DNA from: an uncultured Opitutia bacterium
Lineage (GTDB): Bacteria; Verrucomicrobiota; Verrucomicrobiia; Opitutales; UBA953
Direction of reading: 5' to 3'
DNA length: 42,257 nt
NCBI GenBank assembly: GCA_903850885.1
Contig: CAINMU010000113.1
Span: 1 to 42,257 of the forward strand
Below are positions 1 to 7,905 of this stretch, piece by piece. Position numbers and translations under genes: made by a program. Numbering within the stretch: the first letter of the stretch is position 1; every line of letters starts with the position of its first letter. The notes under the pieces were generated by a model, which was given only the letters and a program-made list of their open reading frames with translations, did not search any database and was not told where the DNA came from.

Positions 1-834
1 CTCGGTGGCAACTCTGACGCGCGTACTTCCGCCTTCCTTCCTTCGCTTTATCAAGGGGCTAACACCACCTTTAAACCAGGTGCGGCACCGAGCAAAATCA
101 TGCCGAACCTCCAGAGCGAATTCACCTCGCAGGATGCTCAGCGCAAGCAGCTCGATTTGGTTCACCAACTCAATGAGCGCCACATGCAGACCGTCCAGAA
201 GGACGAACAGCTTGAGGCTCGGATTGAATCTTTCGAACTCGCTTTCCGGATGCAGACTGCGGCCACCGATGCGTTTGATATCTCCAAGGAAGACCAAAAG
301 ACCCGTGATATGTACGGCAAGTCCGACCTCGGCGCTAAACTTCTCTGTGCTCGTCGCTTGGTCGAGCGCGGCGTCCGCTTCGTGCAAATCGATGCTGGCG
401 GCTGGGATCACCACACCAATCTCTTCACTTCCATCAATCGCACCGGCGGCGCCATCGATACCCCTGCCGCGGCTTTGATTGCCGACCTTAAGCAGCGCGG
501 CCTCTTGGACCAGACCTTGGTGATCTGGGGCGGAGAATTCGGTCGCACGCCTTCCACTCCAGGTCGCGTGAATCAAGCCAGCGGTCGTGACCACTGGGCT
601 AAGGCCTTCTGCTGCTGGATGGCTGGCGGCGGCGTCAAGGGTGGTATGGCTTACGGCGAAACGGACGAAATCGGCGCTCAGGTTGCTGCGGACGGCTGTC
701 ACGTCCACGATTTACACGCCACGATTCTTCGCTTGCTCGGCTTCGACCACACCAAGCTTACCTATCGCTACAACGGCCGTGACTTCCGCCTGACCGATAA
801 CTTCGGCAAGGTGGTCGACAAGATCATCAGCTAA
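1..834 (+). CDS. DUF1501 family protein, C-terminal part (5' end outside window)
   Basis: The frame is open from the first base, so the gene starts before the window; 277 residues are visible. The protein resembles the C-terminal half of DUF1501 proteins, a sulfatase/alkaline-phosphatase-like family abundant in Planctomycetes and Verrucomicrobia. Visible family stretches are QIDAGGWDHHTNLF, TLVIWGGEFGRTP, GRDHWAKAF, an MAGGGVKGG turn and the terminal block VHDLHATILRLLGFDH. In these phyla the gene usually sits directly downstream of a DUF1549/DUF1553 cytochrome-like gene; that partner would lie left of the window. The biochemical role of the family is not established. A strong terminator follows 20 bases after the stop. 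An internal ATG at 100 is not the true start, because the family sequence continues upstream of it (TSAFLPSLYQGANT). Confidence 0.85.
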   Translation, partial: LGGNSDARTSAFLPSLYQGANTTFKPGAAPSKIMPNLQSEFTSQDAQRKQLDLVHQLNERHMQTVQKDEQLEARIESFELAFRMQTAATDAFDISKEDQKTRDMYGKSDLGAKLLCARRLVERGVRFVQIDAGGWDHHTNLFTSINRTGGAIDTPAAALIADLKQRGLLDQTLVIWGGEFGRTPSTPGRVNQASGRDHWAKAFCCWMAGGGVKGGMAYGETDEIGAQVAADGCHVHDLHATILRLLGFDHTKLTYRYNGRDFRLTDNFGKVVDKIIS

Positions 835-853
835 GCGGTTCGCAGGCTAAGAT

Positions 854-890
854 AAAAGGGGCGTAATCCTTAGGGATTACGCCCCTTTTT
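854..890 (+). terminator. Rho-independent terminator
   Basis: A perfect 16-bp stem (854-869 with 874-889) has a 4-base loop (ttag) and a T5 tail. It ends the DUF1501 transcript and, being symmetric with an A-run on the other side, could also work on the minus strand. Confidence 0.93.
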
Positions 891-944
891 GTGCCGTCCG
901 GCCACGGGAGTTGCGGCGGCATAGATTTTCACTACATTTATTCA

Positions 945-1526
945 ATGATTTATCGCCTGTCTAAAATAGCCGCAGATGCCCTTAGGCTGGGGCTGTTCTG
1001 CGGCGGCCTGGTGGTGGCGCTGAGCGCTGCCTCGCCCGTCAAGTCCGGTGAGGTCGCGAAGGAAAAACCAGCTGCCCCGGCGGCGCTTGGTGCGAACGCC
1101 GTCGTGCTGGCCCCCGGTGCCGCTCCCAGTCAGTCGGGAGTGGTCGGGGTCGATGTTCTCGGTCAGACGCAGGTGAGGTATGACAATGGCACGACATCAA
1201 CTTCGCGGCGGGATGTCCTGGGCAATCTGACGACGCGCTTCAGTAATGGCCTGACCTCCACCTCGCGCACAGATGTCATCGGCACTACGCACACCGCTTA
1301 TTCCAACGGAGTGACGGCTACCTCGCGTACAGATGTCCTAGGTCAGAAGATAACCCAATTCAGTGATGGTACCTCGGCAACGACGCGACTCGATGTTTTA
1401 GGCCGGCAGGTCACCACCTTCGCTGACGGGAGAACGGAGATTATCCGGCCAGATCCGTTGGCGACGTCTGCTCCGCAGTCACAAGAGGCTGCCGCGACCA
1501 AGGGTAAGGGCGCCAAGAAAAAATAG
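945..1526 (+). CDS. Small secreted protein with five tandem 20-residue YD-like repeats
   Basis: 193 residues. I chose the ATG at 945 over a GTG at 891 because it places a typical signal peptide at the N-terminus (charged start, then LGLFCGGLVVALSAAS); the GTG also overlaps the preceding terminator region. After an Ala/Pro-rich linker, residues 70-169 form five gap-free 20-residue repeats of the type DVLGxxxTxFSNGxTxTSRT. The spacing of D-x-x-G and the later N/D-G resembles YD/RHS repeats, which form beta-hairpins, but the first Tyr is replaced. The C-terminus is Lys-rich (KGKGAKKK). No enzyme motif is visible. It probably lies in the periplasm or at the surface; function unknown. It sits 68 bases before a ThuA-like gene and could be co-transcribed with it. 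Confidence 0.7.
   Translation: MIYRLSKIAADALRLGLFCGGLVVALSAASPVKSGEVAKEKPAAPAALGANAVVLAPGAAPSQSGVVGVDVLGQTQVRYDNGTTSTSRRDVLGNLTTRFSNGLTSTSRTDVIGTTHTAYSNGVTATSRTDVLGQKITQFSDGTSATTRLDVLGRQVTTFADGRTEIIRPDPLATSAPQSQEAAATKGKGAKKK
1152..1451 (+). repeat. Five tandem 60-bp coding repeats
   Basis: Five units of exactly 60 bp start at 1152, 1212, 1272, 1332 and 1392, each opening with gatgt(t/c). They encode the 20-residue repeats of the 945-1526 protein. Units have diverged in sequence but keep the period without any indel, so the protein repeat is under selection and this is not a recent DNA slippage array. Confidence 0.9.
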
Positions 1527-1594
1527 GTCATGATTGGAGAAACAGGACCCTTGAAATTTTAGGAGTCCAAGGTAAGAATTTCAGCCTTCGCCCC

Positions 1595-2680
1595 ATGAAA
1601 AGAACCATCGCCACCATCGCCGCTTTCTTTGTTTGCCACTTGATGGCCTTGGCCGTCGAAGCCTTTACTTCCGGTCCAGGCTGGCTGTCTTTCGAGGGAG
1701 GCAAGGGCCCCGGTGCCAGCAAGCATGTCGTGCTCATGGCCGGAGATGAGGAGTATCGCTCAGAAGAGTCGATGCCGATGCTGGCGCGTATTCTTTCGGA
1801 GCGCCACGGTTTCAAGTGTACGGTGATTTTTTCGCATGATGACGGGGTGATTAATCCTAATAGCCAAAAGACGATGGGGAAGCCGGAGGCGCTTGATTCG
1901 GCTGATGCCTTAGTGTTGGGCTTACGTTTCCGTAATTTCGAGCCCGCGACGATGGCTAAGTTTGATGCCGCGGTTAAGCGGGGGATTCCCATTATCGGCA
2001 CTCGCACCAGTACGCACGCTTTTGGAGGCATCCCGAAGGACAGTCCTTACGCTAACTACAATTGGAATAATCAGGGTGGCTTCGGAAAGAACGTGCTTGG
2101 CGAAACTTGGGTCAGCCACTGGGGGCATCATAAGTTTGAGGCGACGCGCACCGCGGTGGAGGCGGATAATGCATCCCATCCTATCCTTCAGGGTGTTGGG
2201 GCCATTTTTGGAGATACGGATGTTTACGAAGCCCATCCTCCGGCCGACGCTAAGATTCTGCTGCGCGGCTTGGTGCTCACGGGCATGAAGGCGGATGATC
2301 AGCCAAGCGTAGTGAAGAAAAACCGTTCAAACGACAAAGCAGAGCAGGGCGTCAATGAGCCTGCGATGGCCGTGGCTTGGGTGCGCGAAGTGCCTAACGC
2401 CTCCGGTTCGAAGAATAAAATCTTATGCACCACCCTGGGGGCGGCCACTGATCTGAGTGACGAATCGTTACGTCGACTGCTGGTGAACGGGGTGTTCTGG
2501 GGCTTGGGTCTCGCGGTGCCCTGGGCGGCGGACGTGACGCCCCTTGTCGCATGGAAGCCAAGTCATTACTCCAATAACTTATTCCACCCTAACTTTAAGG
2601 CGGCAGATTTCGTGGGCGTCCTTCCTGAGCCTTTGACCGCGGCGCCCCCGACCGCGAAGAAGAAGCCTGCGGTTAAGTAA
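1595..2680 (+). CDS. Secreted ThuA-like domain protein
   Basis: 361 residues. The N-terminus MKRTIATIAAFFVCHLMALAVEA is a signal peptide. From residue 43 (KHVVLMAGDEEYRSEESMPML) the protein follows the glutamine-amidotransferase-like ThuA fold seen in many planctomycete and verrucomicrobial secreted proteins, with an RGIPIIGTRTSTHAF stretch and a C-terminal block ending in ALRRLLVNG-like sequence (SLRRLLVNGVFWGLG). ThuA-like proteins have been linked to sugar use, but no reaction is established for this secreted subgroup. The last residues are Pro/Lys-rich (PTAKKKPAVK). Upstream of the ATG is pyrimidine-rich with no Shine-Dalgarno motif. No clear terminator is seen between this gene and the convergent gene at 2737. 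Confidence 0.8.
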   Translation: MKRTIATIAAFFVCHLMALAVEAFTSGPGWLSFEGGKGPGASKHVVLMAGDEEYRSEESMPMLARILSERHGFKCTVIFSHDDGVINPNSQKTMGKPEALDSADALVLGLRFRNFEPATMAKFDAAVKRGIPIIGTRTSTHAFGGIPKDSPYANYNWNNQGGFGKNVLGETWVSHWGHHKFEATRTAVEADNASHPILQGVGAIFGDTDVYEAHPPADAKILLRGLVLTGMKADDQPSVVKKNRSNDKAEQGVNEPAMAVAWVREVPNASGSKNKILCTTLGAATDLSDESLRRLLVNGVFWGLGLAVPWAADVTPLVAWKPSHYSNNLFHPNFKAADFVGVLPEPLTAAPPTAKKKPAVK

Positions 2681-2736
2681 GTTTGGTAGCAAGATTCCCG
2701 AAGCCGTGATTCGCAGATAAGCTCGGCCCCGAATCG

Positions 2737-4566
2737 TTAAGCCTTGATACCGCGGTTGATGAACAGGCGGACGAGGGCGTCATTGTAGATAATGTGAGCG
2801 CCTTCGCGGGTCCCCGCATCGCGCACCTCGATATCATCGGTGACGACGAACCAGGGAGATTCGACGGTCTTGTCTTTAGCCACGAGATCCATGATGTCGT
2901 GGTCGGCCTTAGCTCCGGCGCGGCTGAAGGTCACTTTCATGCGTGGGTTGGTGAATTTCAGCGTGCTGGCTTGGCCGTCAAAGCACACCCAAAGATGAAG
3001 GCCGGTGGCATCGTTCGCCAGTTTCTCAAGGACTTGCACGACTTTTTGGCGGGCGGCGGGGTCGAGTAAAAGACGGGTATCTCCCTGGCTGTTCTTCTTC
3101 GTCGCCAAACGTAGGCCGAGGAATTCTTGGCGCAAGCAGGCGAAATTATTCCCATCGACGGCCAGCCGGGCTGGTTCGCCGATCGCGACCGCCCGTTCAA
3201 GCAGTGCGAGGGGGCCGGAGGTCTTGTGTTCGTGGAAGGCTTGGTCGGCCAGCTTCGAGCGACGTTTGTGGATGTCGCGGCGATAAAGGTCAGCATGGCG
3301 CGAGTCTACGAGCCCAGACTCTTCGGAGAGGCGCAAGGCGGCCTCGATTGATTTCAAGGCGGCCGCTTCGGCTTCGTTGATTTTGGCGGCAATACGTTCC
3401 AGGAAAGGGTCGGTGGGGTGGTCGCGCCGTTCTAATTCATAACGTACTTTTTCCACGTGTTCGGTGATGCGTTGCTCGAGAGCGGACATTTCCGGAAGCA
3501 CTTGACCGGCGGTGCGTTGATAGCGTCGAAGTAATTTGAGCATTTCTTCCATCTGAGGAATCGCCTGGCGAAGCTCGTGCTCTTTGGCGAGGAAGGGATC
3601 AGCGTCGCGTTGGGCCTTACGAATCTTGTCCACGTTTTCAGTCGTCAGCTGGCGAAGTTTGGCGACCTCTTCCGAGGCGGCTTTTAGCATGCGGGCATCC
3701 GCGAGCCATGGGCGAATCTCTTCGGAGAGAAGTGCTTCCGCTATTTCGCGGGCTTTTTTGGCAACCTGTTCGCGGGCCCCATCAAGCTCACCCCGGAGTC
3801 TGATGGCTTCGTCTTCGGCCTTGGCCAGTTTAGCGGCTAATGATGCGAGATTCGCCTCGTCCGCGGATTTTTTCTGGTCGAGGTTAACCTTCAGCGCGGC
3901 AATCTCGGCCTGATTTTTCTCCAGCACTAAATCAAGAGCCTTTAATTCATTGGCTTGATGGCGTTTGAGCGCGGTAATCTCTTTTTCTCGAGCCGCTTTC
4001 CCTTTATCGAGGTCTTGCTGCAGGCGTCGCAGCGTCCGGTCCGCCGGGTCGAGCGGTTCGCCGATCGCGGGTTCTTTATTGCTGGTGATCTCGCCCATCA
4101 GTTTCTGGCGAAGTGCCTGTAGCGCTTTGGCTTCAGGCTTGTTGGCCTGGGGTTTGCCAGCGGCGGCAAAGCGAGTAAGGACGTCGGCACCTAGGGCTTC
4201 CTCTTTGCTTTCCACCTTCAGGTTCCACAGCACACATAAAAGCATTGCGCGCGGTCCGCCGAGGGTTTCGTTGATAGCGTCAGCGTGTTCGAGGAAGAGG
4301 GATTTCTTCGTCGAGAGGAGGGCGGAGAACCAGGGTAAGTGATCGGCGATCGATTCCAGATCTTTGGTCAGAAAGTTTTGGCGATTTTTAAATATCCGGG
4401 AGGCGTTTTTTAAGAAGGGCACGCGGTGACTCCATCCTCCGGGGGTTTGTTTGGCCAGAGACAGCAATGGGCCGTTCGGAAGGTGGGCCAGTTCGAAGAC
4501 GAATTGTTCGGTGAGTGACTTTCGTAACGGAGCGAGGAGCTCGTTTTTAAAGGAAAATTGTCCCAT
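2737..4566 (-). CDS. Coiled-coil protein with C-terminal YacP-like NYN (PIN-fold) domain
   Basis: 609 residues, no signal peptide, so cytoplasmic. Residues 1-135 are a helical N-terminal region I do not recognise. Residues about 176-280 are a long Ala/Lys/Glu-rich coiled coil, and 300-440 are further helices. From about residue 468 the sequence fits the YacP/NYN branch of PIN-like ribonucleases: AVDGNNF (Asp471), LWVCFDG, then KVTFSRAGAKADHDI (Asp555, Asp557) and FVVTDDIEVRD (Asp577, Asp578), ending GAHIIYNDALVRLF. These acidic residues match where NYN nucleases bind metal. YacP (Rae1) in Bacillus is a ribosome-associated mRNase; the same job here is only an inference. The fusion of a long coiled coil to a YacP-like domain is unusual. 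It is transcribed divergently from the EamA gene at 4704. Confidence 0.65.
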   Translation of the reverse strand: MGQFSFKNELLAPLRKSLTEQFVFELAHLPNGPLLSLAKQTPGGWSHRVPFLKNASRIFKNRQNFLTKDLESIADHLPWFSALLSTKKSLFLEHADAINETLGGPRAMLLCVLWNLKVESKEEALGADVLTRFAAAGKPQANKPEAKALQALRQKLMGEITSNKEPAIGEPLDPADRTLRRLQQDLDKGKAAREKEITALKRHQANELKALDLVLEKNQAEIAALKVNLDQKKSADEANLASLAAKLAKAEDEAIRLRGELDGAREQVAKKAREIAEALLSEEIRPWLADARMLKAASEEVAKLRQLTTENVDKIRKAQRDADPFLAKEHELRQAIPQMEEMLKLLRRYQRTAGQVLPEMSALEQRITEHVEKVRYELERRDHPTDPFLERIAAKINEAEAAALKSIEAALRLSEESGLVDSRHADLYRRDIHKRRSKLADQAFHEHKTSGPLALLERAVAIGEPARLAVDGNNFACLRQEFLGLRLATKKNSQGDTRLLLDPAARQKVVQVLEKLANDATGLHLWVCFDGQASTLKFTNPRMKVTFSRAGAKADHDIMDLVAKDKTVESPWFVVTDDIEVRDAGTREGAHIIYNDALVRLFINRGIKA

Positions 4567-4703
4567 AGGTCAGGAGTATGCCCGCTGAGGTCGGACGGGC
4601 AAGGATGGCACAGAAAGAATTCCAAGTCCTTTCGTCGCTTCTTGGGGGTTTTCTGCTTCGGACTCGCCAAGCGGCATGATTGGGCCTTCGTTTGGGTGAG
4701 CGC

Positions 4704-5579
4704 ATGCGTTCTCCCGCTTCCATTGTCATCCCTCTCTGTTCGGCCGTGGGTTACACCTTCGCCGCGATGGCGCTCAAGCGGGCCATGGATGGCGGCCATC
4801 CCTGGCGGGTCCTCTTCATCGTGAACTTGATGGGGGCAGTCCTTTTCCAGACCTGGCTCCTTCATGGCGGCGAGCCGTTTACGGCGACAAATGTCACCCA
4901 TGCGGTCTTGGCCGGCACCGCTTTCTTTATCGGGCAAGTCTTCACGTTCATCGCCATCAGTCGCGGAGATATCTCCATCGCCACGCCGGTGCTCGGCACC
5001 AAGGTCATTTTCGTCGCGCTTCTGGTTTGTCTGGCCGGCGGCACGCTGGACTCGAAACTCTGGGTGGCTACCTTCCTGACCACGCTCGCCTTAGCTTTGC
5101 TGGGCGGTGAATGGCAGGCGAATCGGCAGCGATTATTGGTGAGCGTCGTCTTTGCTTTCCTGGCCTCGATTGCCTTTGCGGCGACGGATGTGATGCAACA
5201 GCACTGGGTGCCGGCTTTCGGCTTCGGGCATTTCGGGCCGGTGATGTTCATTACGGTGGGGCTGCTTTCGTTCACATTGATGCCTTTCTTTTCCGCCCCG
5301 TTGCGGCAGATGCCCCGTCCGATGGTCCTCTGGGCCTTCGGCGGCGGCATGATGCTGACCATCCAGGCCATGGGTATCGCCTATTGTATCGCGGTCTATC
5401 GCGAGGTCACCGTCACCAATGTGCTTTATAACACGCGAGGATTATGGAGCGTGGCGCTGGTCTGGGTTGTCGGCCATTGGTTCTCGAATTCCGAGAAGTA
5501 TGTCGGGAAGGCCATCATGACCCGCCGATTGATCGGAGCCTTGATTTTACTGGCTGCCGTCTACCTTAGCCTCGCTTGA
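4704..5579 (+). CDS. EamA/DMT superfamily transporter
   Basis: 291 residues with about ten hydrophobic segments, the usual layout of drug/metabolite transporters (two EamA repeats of five helices). I chose the ATG at 4704, which puts the first helix (ASIVIPLCSAVGYTFAAMAL) at the N-terminus; a TTG at 4680 would add eight residues with no gain. The first repeat carries GDISIATPVLGTKVIF, and the second TNVLYNTRGLWSVALVWVVGHW, both typical of the family. The substrate cannot be told from sequence. The stop codon abuts the stop of panC on the opposite strand (5579/5580). Confidence 0.75.
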   Translation: MRSPASIVIPLCSAVGYTFAAMALKRAMDGGHPWRVLFIVNLMGAVLFQTWLLHGGEPFTATNVTHAVLAGTAFFIGQVFTFIAISRGDISIATPVLGTKVIFVALLVCLAGGTLDSKLWVATFLTTLALALLGGEWQANRQRLLVSVVFAFLASIAFAATDVMQQHWVPAFGFGHFGPVMFITVGLLSFTLMPFFSAPLRQMPRPMVLWAFGGGMMLTIQAMGIAYCIAVYREVTVTNVLYNTRGLWSVALVWVVGHWFSNSEKYVGKAIMTRRLIGALILLAAVYLSLA

Positions 5580-6422
5580 TCAGAGGATGGCGTTGTCGAT
5601 CAGGCGCGTCGAGCCCAGGTGGCATGCGATCGCGAGGGCGCAGCGCCGTCCAGCGGTCGAGGGCACGGGTGCCATCGTCTCAAGGTCGACAATTTCGCAA
5701 TACTGAAGCTTCAAGGCTGGCTGGCCAGCTAGCACGATACTCGCGGCTTCCCGCAAGCGGGCGGCCTCGGTGACCCCGTTTTCCGCGAGGGCCTTGGCGG
5801 CGGCCAAGGCGGCGGGGATGGCGGTCGCCTGTGTTAGTTGTTCAGGCGAGAGATAGCGGTTACGCGAACTCATGGCGACGCCGTTGGGTTCGCGAACGGT
5901 CTCGTGAGCGATGATACGAACCGGAAAGCCGAGATCGCGCGTCAGCTGGCGGATGACGGCCAATTGCTGTAAGTCTTTTTGACCGAAGATAGCCACGTCG
6001 CATTGGACGGCATTAAAGAGCATGGCGACGACTGTCGCCACGCCTTGGAAGTGACCGGGACGAAATTCGCCGCAAAGTTTTTCCGCCACGCTTCCGACGG
6101 AGATCGAAGTGGAGGCACCCGCTGGGTAGAACTCGGCGGTCGTGGGTACGAAGACCAAATCGGCGCCAGCTTTCTCGCAACCGATGAGATCGGCCTCAAG
6201 CGTACGGGGATATTTGGAGAAATCTTCGTTAGGCCCGAATTGGGTCGGGTTGACGAAAATAGAAACGACCACGAAGCTGCTCTCTTTTTTTGCTCGGTGA
6301 ATCAGGCTGAGATGGCCCGCGTGCAGACAGCCCATGGTGGGCACAAGGCCGATGGCTTTCCCGGCTTGGCGGGCCGATTTTACCGCGGTTCGGAGTTCGG
6401 TAATAGTTTTGGCGACCACCAT
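5580..6422 (-). CDS. panC: Pantothenate synthetase (pantoate--beta-alanine ligase)
   Basis: 280 residues, the normal length. It joins pantoate and beta-alanine with ATP to make pantothenate, the precursor of coenzyme A. Class-I synthetase nucleotide motifs are present: VPTMGCLHAGH with His34 and His37 (HxGH), FVNPTQFGPNEDF, RPGHFQGVATVV (121-132), GQKDLQQL (147-154) and MSSRNRYLS (184-192, KMSKS-like). It stands alone; panB and panD are not in the window. An AGGGTG stretch about 9 bases before the ATG could act as a weak ribosome binding site. It is divergent from xylA. Confidence 0.96.
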   Translation of the reverse strand: MVVAKTITELRTAVKSARQAGKAIGLVPTMGCLHAGHLSLIHRAKKESSFVVVSIFVNPTQFGPNEDFSKYPRTLEADLIGCEKAGADLVFVPTTAEFYPAGASTSISVGSVAEKLCGEFRPGHFQGVATVVAMLFNAVQCDVAIFGQKDLQQLAVIRQLTRDLGFPVRIIAHETVREPNGVAMSSRNRYLSPEQLTQATAIPAALAAAKALAENGVTEAARLREAASIVLAGQPALKLQYCEIVDLETMAPVPSTAGRRCALAIACHLGSTRLIDNAIL

Positions 6423-6541
6423 GCCGTCACCCTAGGGCCTGCTTTCTTTCCTGCAAGTCGCAGTTATGATGCCGGCGGCTGGCCGGTTGGCTACCGTCGC
6501 TTAAATCATAAATAATAGACGGCGACGTGATGTAAATCCTT

Positions 6542-6568
6542 CTTGGCAGGGCTTACGGGAGTGCCAAG
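6542..6568. promoter_or_regulatory. Inverted repeat upstream of xylA (candidate operator)
   Basis: Perfect 7-bp inverted repeat: CTTGGCA at 6542-6548 and TGCCAAG at 6562-6568, separated by 13 bases and ending 23 bases before the xylA ATG. The left arm contains TTGGCA, one base from a consensus -35 hexamer. It could be a repressor site for the xylose genes or a short mRNA hairpin. No regulator gene is adjacent. Confidence 0.4.
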
Positions 6569-6591
6569 GTTGTCTACCGCAACCCAGCCTT

Positions 6592-7902
6592 ATGTCACAC
6601 TTCCCTAACGTCCCGGTCATCGAGTTCGAAGGCTCGAAATCCAAGAATCCCTTTGCTTTTAAGCATTATAATCCTGATGAAAAAATCGGCGGGAAGAAGA
6701 TGAAGGACCACATGCGTTTTGCGGCTGCTTATTGGCACGTGATGCGCAATGGCCTTTCCGATCCCTTCGGTGGCCCGACCGCCATCATGCCTTGGGATGA
6801 TGGTTCGGATTCCCTCGACAATGCTTTGCGCCGCGTCCCAGTTTTCTTCGAGTTTCTCGATAAGTGCCAGATAGACTTCTATTGCTTCCACGATCGCGAT
6901 GTGGCCCCCGAAGGAAAATCGCTGGCCGAGACGCATGCGAACTTGGATCGGATCACGAAAGAGCTGAAGGCCTACCAGAAGGCTTCTGGTAAGAAGCTGC
7001 TCTGGGGTACCGCCTGTCTCTTCGCGCATCCTCGTTATGCTCACGGCGCCGGCACTTCGCCTAACGCCGACGTGTTCGCCTATGCTGCCAGCCAAGTCCG
7101 TCACGCCTTAGAGGCGACGAAGGCCCTCGGTGGCGAAGGCTACGTTTTCTGGGGCGGACGCGAAGGTTATGCGACCCTGCTGAATACGGATATGAAGCGC
7201 GAACTCGACCACTTGGCCGCGCTCCTGCACCTGGCCGTCGATCATGCCAAGAAAATCGGTTTCAAAGGGCAGTTCCTCATCGAGCCCAAGCCGCGTGAAC
7301 CCTCGACCCACCAGTACGATTCAGATTCGGCGGCTTGCCTCAATTTCCTCCGTGAATACGGCTTGCTTAAGCATTTCAAACTCAACCTCGAGACCAATCA
7401 CGCCACGCTGGCTGGCCATACGATGGAGCACGAAATGGAAGTCGCTATCGCCGCTGATGCGTTGGGCTCGGTCGATGCCAATCGCGGCGATACTCTTTTA
7501 GGCTGGGACACCGACCAGTTCCCGACCGACCTGTATCTGACGACGAACATCATGCTGCGCATCCTTAAGATGGGTGGCCTTATCAAGGGCGGCCTGAATT
7601 TCGATGCCAAGCGTCGTCGTGAATCTCACGAGCCGGTCGATCTTTTCCATGCCCACATCGGCGGGATGGATGCTTTTGCTCGCGGTCTGAAGATCGCCCA
7701 CGCCATCATCGCTGACGGCAAGCTTTCGAAATTCGTTGATAACCGCTACGCCTCTTGGGACAGCGGTATCGGTAAGAAGATTGAGTCCAAGAAAGTCACC
7801 TTGGCGCAACTCGATGCTTACGCTCAGGGCATCACGCCGCCTCGTCTCAGCTCGGGCCGTCAGGAACTCCTCGAGAACCTGATCAACGAATATATCCGCT
7901 AA
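6592..7902 (+). CDS. xylA: Xylose isomerase
   Basis: 436 residues, the length of the longer (group II) xylose isomerases. It converts D-xylose to D-xylulose using two divalent metal ions on a TIM barrel. Signature stretches are all present: [10 protein letters not shown] with the catalytic His, [35 protein letters not shown] and GSVDANRGD followed by [10 protein letters not shown], which hold the metal-ligand Glu, Asp and His residues. The start is fixed by the family N-terminus ([25 protein letters not shown]). xylB follows after 3 bases, so the two are co-transcribed. No Shine-Dalgarno motif precedes the ATG; an inverted repeat lies just upstream. Confidence 0.97.
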   Translation: MSHFPNVPVIEFEGSKSKNPFAFKHYNPDEKIGGKKMKDHMRFAAAYWHVMRNGLSDPFGGPTAIMPWDDGSDSLDNALRRVPVFFEFLDKCQIDFYCFHDRDVAPEGKSLAETHANLDRITKELKAYQKASGKKLLWGTACLFAHPRYAHGAGTSPNADVFAYAASQVRHALEATKALGGEGYVFWGGREGYATLLNTDMKRELDHLAALLHLAVDHAKKIGFKGQFLIEPKPREPSTHQYDSDSAACLNFLREYGLLKHFKLNLETNHATLAGHTMEHEMEVAIAADALGSVDANRGDTLLGWDTDQFPTDLYLTTNIMLRILKMGGLIKGGLNFDAKRRRESHEPVDLFHAHIGGMDAFARGLKIAHAIIADGKLSKFVDNRYASWDSGIGKKIESKKVTLAQLDAYAQGITPPRLSSGRQELLENLINEYIR

Positions 7903-7905
7903 CAC

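Noticed and set aside
100-834. Complete gene starting at the ATG at 100
   Set aside because: The same frame is open to base 1 with DUF1501 family sequence, so the gene is cut by the window edge.
1152-1451. 60-bp repeats as a CRISPR array
   Set aside because: The units are contiguous, coding and diverged, with no alternating repeat-spacer pattern.
4410-4937. Minus-strand 175-residue frame over the start of the coiled-coil gene
   Set aside because: It runs antisense into the EamA transporter gene and across the other gene's start in a different frame; no family features.
5979-6515. 178-residue plus-strand frame opposite panC
   Set aside because: It is antisense to clear panC motifs, and its sequence is of no recognisable family. 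Similar long antisense frames occur opposite xylA, dapL, eno and others because of the GC-rich codon pattern.
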